Source: Rhodanobacteraceae bacterium
Lineage (GTDB): Bacteria > Pseudomonadota > Gammaproteobacteria > Xanthomonadales > SZUA-5
Length of the DNA stretch: 64,000 nt
Direction: 5' to 3'
Assembly: GCA_016717705.1 (NCBI GenBank)
Contig: JADKFD010000036.1
Location: 1 to 64,000, forward strand
Made by a program: the position numbers and the translations under genes. This document shows, piece by piece, positions 1-6,320 of the stretch (position 1 is its first letter; each line of letters opens with the position of its first letter). Below the pieces are notes generated by a model, which worked only from the letters and a program-made list of their open reading frames with translations, searched no databases and was not told the DNA's origin.

Positions 1-590
1 GAGCAGATCGACAGGAATTTTTCGATGCGCTCGCGCAAGGACGGTCGCTCGTCGTCCAGCCACTGTGTCCAGTTGCGCCCCTGCACCAATTCCAGCACCA
101 GGTACGGCGTGCCGTCGTCCAGCGTCCCGGCGTCGAACAGTTTGGCGATATGCGGATGGTTCAGGCGCGCCAGCGTCGCACGTTCGATGCCGAAGCGGCG
201 CGCGACAGTTGCGCCGACGTGCGAGCGCAGCAGCTTGATCGCCACCCGCTGGGTGAATTCGTCCACGCGGCGAGCGGCATACACAATGCTCGATCCGCCC
301 TCCCCCAGGCAGGCTTCGAGCTCGAACACGCCTACCCGCTCGCCGCTGCGATCGGGTTGCGCGAAGGCCTCCGCGAGTGAATCCCAAATCGCTTCCGGCA
401 ACTGCTCCGGCAGCTTGTCTTCGCAGGCCAGCAAGGCTTCGACTTCACCGCGCAGCGCCGGATCGTCGACACACAGGGTATCCAGCAGGGTTTGCCGCTG
501 GGCAGGCGGGGCCTCGAGTACAGCTGCCAGCACGCCGCGGACGCGCGACCAGGTCAGCGCATCCATCGGCATCCTGCCGGTGATGCTCAT
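1..590 (-). CDS. Serine/threonine protein kinase, N-terminal part (cut by window edge)
   Basis: ATG at 590 lies 4 bases after the stop of the sigma factor gene, so the two are co-transcribed. About 90 residues of helical N-terminal region (including PPAQRQTLLDTLC) precede a Hanks-type kinase domain. Visible are a glycine-rich loop (LGEGGSSIVYAA), the ATP-binding lysine in VAIKLLRS, the ARLNHPHIAKLFDAG segment and the hinge region TPYLVLELVQG. The catalytic loop and C-terminus lie outside the window. In related bacteria, kinases paired with TIGR02999 sigma factors often carry a C-terminal TPR region; that cannot be checked here. The likely role is phosphorylation-based signalling tied to the neighbouring sigma factor. 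The kinase call is firm; substrates are unknown. Confidence 0.88.
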   Translation of the reverse strand, partial: MSITGRMPMDALTWSRVRGVLAAVLEAPPAQRQTLLDTLCVDDPALRGEVEALLACEDKLPEQLPEAIWDSLAEAFAQPDRSGERVGVFELEACLGEGGSSIVYAARRVDEFTQRVAIKLLRSHVGATVARRFGIERATLARLNHPHIAKLFDAGTLDDGTPYLVLELVQGRNWTQWLDDERPSLRERIEKFLSIC

Positions 591-594
591 GGCG

Positions 595-1185
595 TCACGA
601 CCGCAACTCGCGCGCCAGCCACAACTTGGCGACGCTCCAGTCGCGGCGCACGGTGGCGCTCGACACGCCCAGCGCCAGCGCCATTTCGTCGATCTCCATG
701 CCGGCGAAGTACTTGAGTTCGACGATGCGCGCCTGGCGCGCGTCGAGCAGCGCCAGCGCATCCAGCGCTTCGTGCAGCCCAATCAGGTCGAGGCCCTCGA
801 TGGCGATCTGCCCGGCTTCCGCCAGCTCCACATGCACCGCCCCGGCACCGCGTTTTTCGGCGCGACGATCGCGCGCGTGATTGACCAGGATGCGCCGCAT
901 CATGGTCGCCGCCAGCCCCATGAACCAGGCGCGGTCGCAGCCATCGACGGCTGCGACGCCGAGCAGGCGCAAGTAAGCCTCGTGCACCAGCGCGGTGGCC
1001 TGCAGCGTATGCCCCGCTCGCTCGCGCTTGAGCTGCGAGCGGGCGATCCGCTTGAGCTCGTCGTAGACCACCGGCAGCAACGCATTCAGCGCCGACTCGT
1101 CGCCGGCGCGGGCAGCGTGGAACTGTTGCGTGAAGTCGGAGGTTGCGGACACCCTGATCGTACTTGTCGAGAAAGGTGCCGCCAT
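595..1185 (-). CDS. ECF-type RNA polymerase sigma factor (TIGR02999-like)
   Basis: A 196-residue protein with region 2 (LLPVVYDELKRIARSQL, then ALVHEAYLRLLG and MMRRILVNHARDRRAEKR) and a region 4 helix-turn-helix (ELKYFAGMEIDEMALALGV, then SSATVRRDWSVAKLWL). This matches the sigma-70 family commonly encoded beside Ser/Thr kinases in Xanthomonadales. The ATG at 1185 gives a short leader before the conserved SDFTQQ start; a GTG at 1152 is an alternative. The reading frame stays open further upstream but that stretch is not sigma-like. The kinase gene follows at 4 bases. No anti-sigma factor gene is visible, and the kinase may take that part. A decayed copy of the same family lies near 12.4 kb. 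Confidence 0.9.
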   Translation of the reverse strand: MAAPFSTSTIRVSATSDFTQQFHAARAGDESALNALLPVVYDELKRIARSQLKRERAGHTLQATALVHEAYLRLLGVAAVDGCDRAWFMGLAATMMRRILVNHARDRRAEKRGAGAVHVELAEAGQIAIEGLDLIGLHEALDALALLDARQARIVELKYFAGMEIDEMALALGVSSATVRRDWSVAKLWLARELRS

Positions 1186-1279
1186 AGTACCCGTGGGATT
1201 GCCTTCCGGCTGCCCCGCCTTGATGCACGGGTCCGGCCGATCCGGACCCGCGCATTCCGGCAGGAGGCGACGGGCACAT

Positions 1280-1639
1280 TCAAGGCCCCTCGAATCCGTT
1301 GACGAACACCGTCGGCGGCAATGGCGCCCCGGCCCAATAGCCACCGGTGACTCCATAGATACCGCCACTGGCTGGACCCAGTGGATCGGCTGTTGCTTGC
1401 CCGACACTGCCGGCAATCCGATAGATGCCGCCGGCAGAACTGCCGCCGCCCGCACCGATGCTGAAGCGATCGACCGCAAAGGCACTGCCCTGCATGATTG
1501 AACTCGCGGCAGGAAAAGCATGCGCTGCCGGCGCCGCCACGGGCTGCGCGCGCTCAGCGGCGACGGGCAGCGCCGCAATCACCAGCGCCAGACCGGCGCC
1601 AGCCATCCACGCCAGGTTCTGTCGCGCTTGCGGGCTCAT
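1280..1639 (-). CDS. Small secreted protein with F-x-x-G-F-E tail
   Basis: A 119-residue protein starting at an ATG that overlaps the stop of the upstream repeat protein as ATGA (1636-1639), so the two are translationally coupled. The N-terminus is a clear signal peptide (positive SPQARQ, then a hydrophobic stretch ending near VAAERAQ). The mature part is Gly/Ser/Ala-rich, with FSIGAGGGSSAGGIYRIAGSVGQ and a related GGIYGVTGGYW segment. It ends in VFVNGFEGP, the tail motif shared with four other secreted proteins here. I do not recognise a named family for the body. Its position implies work with the large propeller-like protein upstream. It is probably exported; function unknown. Confidence 0.7.
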   Translation of the reverse strand: MSPQARQNLAWMAGAGLALVIAALPVAAERAQPVAAPAAHAFPAASSIMQGSAFAVDRFSIGAGGGSSAGGIYRIAGSVGQATADPLGPASGGIYGVTGGYWAGAPLPPTVFVNGFEGP

Positions 1640-3624
1640 TGGCAACTCCGCGTGCCGCACTTGGCGACTTTGAGCGTGCCGCCGACGCCCTGATAGCTGA
1701 TCACCGGCAGCCCATCGGTGCCAATGGCAATCGAGCCGTACCAGCCGCCGTTGGTTCCCGACGGATCGTCGAGTACGGTGATCAGGGAGGCGCCGGTACA
1801 GGCCGCGTTGTTGCACTTGGCTGTCTTCAGCGCGCCGACCGTGTCGTCGCGATAGGTCAGCACCGGGAAACCGTCGCTGCCGATGGCCAGATCGAGGTAT
1901 TCGCCGACCGAATTGGCGGGGTCGTCAACGACCGTGATCGTGGATGCGCCCGTGCAGGCGGGATTGGCGCACTTGGCGACCTTGACCGTGTTGGCGGTGG
2001 CATCCTGATAGGCAATCACCGGGATGCCGTCGCTGCCGATGGCCAGCGCCGAGAAGGCGCCAACGTCGTTCGCCGAATTGTCGACGGTGGTAAGCGTTGC
2101 CGCACCGGAGCAGGCCATGTTGCTGCACTTGGCTACCTTCAGCGAACCGGCGCTGCCGTCCAGATAGCCGATCACCGGAAAGCCGTCGGCGCCGATGGCT
2201 ATCGACGAAAAGTAACCGACGCTCGCCGTCGCATCGACGGTGCTGATGGTCGCCGTCCCGGTGCAGTTGGCATTGGCGCAGCGGGCCACCTTGAGCGCGC
2301 CCACGCCGGTTTCGTCCACGTAGCTGATCACCGGGATACCGTCATTGCCGATCGCCAACGAGGTGTAGGTGCCGACCCCGGTGGTTGCATCGACCGTGGT
2401 GATGATCGCCGGACTGGCGCAGGCAGCGTCGACGCACTTGGCGACCTTCAGGACTTCCAGTCCGTCAGCGTAGTAACTGACGATCGGCAGGCCATCGGCG
2501 CCAATCGCCACCGAGGTGTATTGCCCGGCGGCATCGACGCCATCCTCGATGATCGACAGCGTGGACGGGCCGGTGCAACGGGCGTTGGAGCACTTGGCGG
2601 CCCACAGCGACAGCGCCGTGTTGCTGTCGTCGCGATAGACGATGATCGGCAGGCCATCGGCCGGGACCGCTATCGTCGTGAAATCGCCGACATAGTCGGC
2701 CGGATCGTCGACCGTGGTGATGCTGTTGGCGCCCGGCACGTCGACACAGACGACGCTGCCGTCGGCATTGATGCCGCGCAGGTAGCTGCCCAGCGGGCAA
2801 CTGCCGCTGACGCGCGCCTGCACCTGGGCGACGTTGATCTGCGCGAGCCCGACGCCGCCGTTGGCGATGGCGATGGTGCCCGTGCCGCTGATCGGACCGC
2901 CCGTCAGACCCGTGCCGCTGCCTACACTGGTGACCGTGCCGCCGCTGTTGGCGTCCGTCCCGCACACCACCGTGCCGTCGGCATTGACCTGGCGCACATA
3001 CTGCCCGGCCACGCAGTTGCCGCTGACGCGGCTCTGGATCAGCGTGGTGTCCACTGCCAGCGTGCCACTGCCGGTGATGACGCCGCCGGTCAGCCCGGCA
3101 CCGGCAGCGATGCTGGTCACGCTGCCGCCGCTGTCGTTGTCGATACCATCCGCGAATCCCGCTGGTACGCCGCTGACGCCGGACCAGGGTACGAGGTTGG
3201 CGACCGCTGCGTGCTGCGCTTCCGGCGCTGCGCGGACCAACTGGCGCGGACTCAGCGCCGTGTAAGCGCCAGTGCTGGCACCCGCCCGCACGCGCAGTTC
3301 AAGGTAGCGCTCCTGACCGGCAAATGCGCCGGCGCCGAAATCGATCGAAATGGCGAACAGCCCGGATTCGACCGGCACATCGTTGGCATCCGCCGCACAG
3401 GCGATCTGCACCGGGTTGACGAGACTGTCGAACAGGCAGACCTGCAGGTCGTACAAGCCGGAGGCAGGCTGGCCGGACTCGGTCAGTTGTCCCTGGTAAC
3501 TGAAGGCGGTTCCCAATGCGGCGGCCGGCAACTGCAGCGGAGCGATGATCAGCCCCGCGCAGCACAGCCCAATCCAGAAACCGATCCCGTTTCCTGCAAC
3601 GCCGGAAGGCGAGTGTCCGAGCAT
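1636..3624 (-). CDS. Secreted protein with seven propeller-like Cys-pair repeats
   Basis: A 662-residue protein. The ATG at 3624 is preferred over the in-frame upstream start (3711) because GGGGAA sits about 6 bases before it and a signal peptide (WIGLCCAGLIIAPLQLPAAALG) follows. After an N-terminal domain (TAFSYQGQLTESGQP) come two tail-fibre-like stretches (TVTSVGSGTGLTGG). Seven repeats of roughly 50 residues follow, each with a core like LAIGSDGIPVISY and a paired-cysteine end like LKVAKCANPACTG. Seven units with this spacing suggest a seven-bladed beta-propeller with one Cys pair per blade, possibly disulphide-bonded after export. It lacks the F-x-x-G-F-E tail, but the coupled small gene downstream carries one. 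No enzymatic motif is seen. Confidence 0.8.
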   Translation of the reverse strand: MLGHSPSGVAGNGIGFWIGLCCAGLIIAPLQLPAAALGTAFSYQGQLTESGQPASGLYDLQVCLFDSLVNPVQIACAADANDVPVESGLFAISIDFGAGAFAGQERYLELRVRAGASTGAYTALSPRQLVRAAPEAQHAAVANLVPWSGVSGVPAGFADGIDNDSGGSVTSIAAGAGLTGGVITGSGTLAVDTTLIQSRVSGNCVAGQYVRQVNADGTVVCGTDANSGGTVTSVGSGTGLTGGPISGTGTIAIANGGVGLAQINVAQVQARVSGSCPLGSYLRGINADGSVVCVDVPGANSITTVDDPADYVGDFTTIAVPADGLPIIVYRDDSNTALSLWAAKCSNARCTGPSTLSIIEDGVDAAGQYTSVAIGADGLPIVSYYADGLEVLKVAKCVDAACASPAIITTVDATTGVGTYTSLAIGNDGIPVISYVDETGVGALKVARCANANCTGTATISTVDATASVGYFSSIAIGADGFPVIGYLDGSAGSLKVAKCSNMACSGAATLTTVDNSANDVGAFSALAIGSDGIPVIAYQDATANTVKVAKCANPACTGASTITVVDDPANSVGEYLDLAIGSDGFPVLTYRDDTVGALKTAKCNNAACTGASLITVLDDPSGTNGGWYGSIAIGTDGLPVISYQGVGGTLKVAKCGTRSCQ

Positions 3625-3779
3625 GAATTTCCCCAATGGCTGCACCCGGCGCCCGGGTGTCATTGCCATAAGCACGCTGCGGCGTGCAAAGCGCTCACGT
3701 TCATGACGCAATGCGCGAATTCAGTGGCTTGTTGAATGAGACGCGCCCGAGGTAGGCCGCGTATGCGCTTCACCGCGCC

Positions 3780-3820
3780 CACCGGCGCTTGTGACGCAAG
3801 CGACGCGACAAGCGCCGGTG
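3780..3820. repeat. Perfect 13-bp inverted repeat in the gap between secreted-protein and VapC genes
   Basis: Left arm CACCGGCGCTTGT (3780-3792) and right arm ACAAGCGCCGGTG (3808-3820) are exact reverse complements around a 15-base loop. The 352-base gap 3625-3976 otherwise holds no convincing gene; its short reading frames are arginine-rich and lack ribosome sites. The hairpin has no T-tract, so it is more likely a REP-type element or protein site than a simple terminator. Confidence 0.6.
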
Positions 3821-3976
3821 AGCCGCTGCGCGGCACCCTCGGCCTACGGGGGCGTGTTCAATCGGCGGCACTCGGCGAAATCACCGGTGGTCGCAGGAAC
3901 CCGCACGCGCTGCAACGCGCGGACTCCACCCACGCGCGCGGCACGGCGCACGTTGGTATGTCGCGGTTCGAGCGCG

Positions 3977-4396
3977 TCATTGCAGCGGCACCAGGCTCAC
4001 GAGATCTGGCCGCAGCGCTGCCAGTCCGCGGTCGAAGCTGACCAGGCGGGCGTGTTTGGAACCGGCCAATGCGACCAGATAGGCGTCGGTCACCTGCTTG
4101 TGGCCGATCACGCCGCGCCAGTCGATATCGACATAACTCAAGCTATCGCCCCAGAAATGGCAACCGGGCCAGGCCTTGACTGCCGCCAGAATGGCGATCG
4201 CATTGGCGATTCCCGCAACGGGATTGTCGCGCAACATCTGACGCACCAAGGCACCTTCGGTGATCGCACAAAGCGCAAGAGTCGGCTGCTCGCGAGCGAC
4301 CTTGCCCAGACTGGCAAGCCAGCGCATCGCGTCCTCGTGATGCACATGCTCGGGCATGCACAGCGCGATCAACAGATTCGAATCCAGCAGGTACAT
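3977..4396 (-). CDS. vapC: PIN-domain ribonuclease toxin, VapC type
   Basis: A 139-residue PIN-domain protein. The acidic residues expected for metal binding are present: Asp in YLLDSNLLIAL, Glu in AITEGAL, Asp in VTDAYLVALA and Asp in LVSFDRGLAAL. VapC toxins are RNases that cleave tRNA or rRNA when freed from antitoxin. The start ATG shares one base with the stop of the upstream antitoxin gene (TGATG), the usual tight coupling of such modules. An in-frame GTG directly before the ATG gives an alternative start one codon longer. The target RNA cannot be read from sequence. Confidence 0.88.
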   Translation of the reverse strand: MYLLDSNLLIALCMPEHVHHEDAMRWLASLGKVAREQPTLALCAITEGALVRQMLRDNPVAGIANAIAILAAVKAWPGCHFWGDSLSYVDIDWRGVIGHKQVTDAYLVALAGSKHARLVSFDRGLAALRPDLVSLVPLQ

Positions 4397-4641
4397 CACT
4401 CGTCATCCTGCATCTGCCGCACCATCTCTGTGGTGATCGGACCACTGCCCAGACGCATGGTCGGAAATCCGGTCACCGGGTGATAGACGATCTTGCCGAG
4501 CGACTGTCCCTGCTGCGGAGGCGAATTCAGCGCTCGGCGCATGAGGTCGACGACCACCTGGCTCATGCTCACACGCTGGTTGTGCGCGAGTTGTCCGGCG
4601 ATGGCGTGCAGATCGGCCGGCAAATCGATGGTTGTTCGCAT
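4396..4641 (-). CDS. vapB: VapB-like antitoxin (ribbon-helix-helix)
   Basis: An 81-residue protein beginning MRTTIDLPADLHAIAG, a typical ribbon-helix-helix DNA-binding start. It is followed by a helix (VSMSQVVVDLMRRAL) and a flexible C-terminal part that would wrap the toxin. The frame is open further upstream, but that part is arginine-rich and belongs to the dispersed repeat at 4735-4871, so the internal ATG is chosen. By family precedent it neutralises the adjacent VapC and represses its own promoter. Confidence 0.85.
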   Translation of the reverse strand: MRTTIDLPADLHAIAGQLAHNQRVSMSQVVVDLMRRALNSPPQQGQSLGKIVYHPVTGFPTMRLGSGPITTEMVRQMQDDE

Positions 4642-4734
4642 GAAAACACCTTGATGCATTGATGACAAGCGCATCTTAGTGCTGCGTTCCGCTTGCGTGC
4701 AACTGGGCCTGACCCACGCAAGGCGCAATCGGGC

Positions 4735-4871
4735 GGAAGCCGCACGCGCCTCATAGTGCGGATTCCACCGCTCGCCGCGCATGTAGCGGCGGTCGGGGCG
4801 GCGGAATCCGCGCACCGGTTCTCTACGACGGAATCGCAAACTACGGTGGCGCGGGTTCCGCCCTCGGGCTA
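4735..4871. repeat. Dispersed intergenic repeat, copy A
   Basis: About 135 bases that align end to end with 9502-9637. Shared blocks include CCGCACGCGCCTCAT, GATTCCACCGCT, CGGCGGAATCCGCGCA, ACCG/ATCGCAAACT and GGTGGCGCGG. Both copies translate on the plus strand into a related peptide (TRTRLIVRIPPLAA). Partial similarity (GGAACCCGCACGCGC) also occurs near 3897. It sits directly upstream of vapB. Confidence 0.65.
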
Positions 4872-6302
4872 CAACGGCGGCGCCTCAAAGCCGTTTCCGA
4901 ATATGCTGACCAATGACGTCAACACCTCGAAGCTGCCGTCCGCGTCCTCGGCTACTCCGCTGGTTGCGCTCACTTCGATGTGGTAGGTCGCCGCGGAACC
5001 GGTACCGGCTGCCGAGGTGTCGCTGGCGCTGGCGGTCCAGGTCAGCTCCCGCGTTTCGCCCGCCGGAATCGTTTGCAGTTCGATCACGGACGGCGAAGTC
5101 AGCAGCGCCACCGGCACCGGGCCGGGCGTCGATCCGAAGCTGAGCGCGACCGTCACACCGGTGGCCGCTTGTTGTCCGGCATTCACCACCCGCGCACGGA
5201 TGACGATCGGGCCCGGCGGAGTCTCGATCGGGGTGCGGACGTTATCCAAACCGTGCTCCGGCACCCGTACATGGGATGGCGCGGTCAAACCGGCCGCCGC
5301 CCCTTGCGCGTTGGCGAGCGCGCTCTCGAAATTCGTGATTGCCGCGCTGACAGCATCGATCTGCGCGATGCGGAGAGCATCCGTGGTGCCGGGATCGGCA
5401 AAATCCGAAATGAGATAGCCCGCGAGCCGTCCATACAGGATGACGCGCTGACCGGCGAAAACACCTGCGCTCGCCAGTGCCGCGCGATGCGCCGTCGCCA
5501 GCGGTTGGGACGGGTTGGCTGCGGCAAGCGCCAACAGCGGCAGCAGTTCCGACTCGACGGCAAGCTCGAGCGCCGCATCGGCAGCAGCCAGGGCTTCGAC
5601 CTCGGCGATGGCGCCCGGCCGGTCGTTGGCCGCAAGCCGGCCTCTGAGTGCGGCCAGACGGGTCGAGTACTCCGACGGCACGACGCCCCCGGAAGGCGAA
5701 GATTGAACTGTCTGGTCGACGGTCGCGACGACGGCTGCCGGCAGCGATGGGTCGAACGCGCGCCCGGCAACGACGGAAGCGTCGTGGAAGGCGGTGTCGG
5801 CGATCATGGTGTAGTCACGGACGCCGAGTTGCACCAGATCGGCCACGCTGATATCGATGAGGCTGGCTCCGATCAAATCGAACAGCTGCTCCAGTGGGAA
5901 TGCTTCGTTCGGGCTAACGACCAATTGCACAAACAACGCTGCGCTTCGCCATCCCTCCCGCGCAGAGCCCACGGCTTCGGAGGCTAGCGCCTGATCGAAG
6001 TTGCGCTGCAGCACCATCGTTGCGTGCTGCCGCGAAGCGAGGTAGCCCGCATTGACCGTACCGACGCCTTCGAGGGCGCCAGCTCGGGCCACGGCCAGGT
6101 TGAAATCGTTCTGCGTCTGCTCGACGTAAGTTGAACCGTTGACCGCGGCGCCGACATCCCCGGTGAGCGTGTTGACGACCGCCGCGAGCTGCGCCTCGCG
6201 GCCGTCGATGTCCGCCCACGCTGCGGACTGGAAGGCACCGAGCACCCCCACCGCAGTGAGCGCAACGCCTGTCCCCACTTGGTCCTGGCCCCACTGCGGC
6301 AA
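4869..6302 (-). CDS. C-terminal part of interrupted secreted propeller protein, with F-x-x-G-F-E tail
   Basis: A 477-residue open stretch in exactly the same frame as the YVTN protein upstream, separated from it only by the TAA at 6321-6323 and six sense codons. Its only available start is TTG at 6302, with no convincing ribosome site and no charged signal-peptide N-region. The body is Ala-rich and helical to about residue 340. A CARDB-like Ig domain follows (VRARVVNAGQQAATGVTVALS, then TIPAGETRELTWTA), and the protein ends IFGNGFEAPPL. The tail motif here and its absence from the upstream piece suggest one original protein of about 1,470 residues. Independent translation is possible but less likely. 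Confidence 0.6.
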   Translation of the reverse strand: MPQWGQDQVGTGVALTAVGVLGAFQSAAWADIDGREAQLAAVVNTLTGDVGAAVNGSTYVEQTQNDFNLAVARAGALEGVGTVNAGYLASRQHATMVLQRNFDQALASEAVGSAREGWRSAALFVQLVVSPNEAFPLEQLFDLIGASLIDISVADLVQLGVRDYTMIADTAFHDASVVAGRAFDPSLPAAVVATVDQTVQSSPSGGVVPSEYSTRLAALRGRLAANDRPGAIAEVEALAAADAALELAVESELLPLLALAAANPSQPLATAHRAALASAGVFAGQRVILYGRLAGYLISDFADPGTTDALRIAQIDAVSAAITNFESALANAQGAAAGLTAPSHVRVPEHGLDNVRTPIETPPGPIVIRARVVNAGQQAATGVTVALSFGSTPGPVPVALLTSPSVIELQTIPAGETRELTWTASASDTSAAGTGSAATYHIEVSATSGVAEDADGSFEVLTSLVSIFGNGFEAPPL

Positions 6303-6320
6303 CAGGCTATGGAAGTCCTG

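Noticed and set aside
1498..3735. Long plus-strand open frame (745 codons) opposite the secreted propeller-like protein
   Set aside because: It is antisense to a protein with a signal peptide, ribosome site and seven regular repeats. The plus-strand translation is Arg/Asp/Gly-rich low-complexity text typical of G+C-rich shadow frames.
5984..6302. Independent gene start with signal peptide at TTG 6302
   Set aside because: The putative signal region has no positive N-terminus and no ribosome site, and the frame continues that of the upstream protein.
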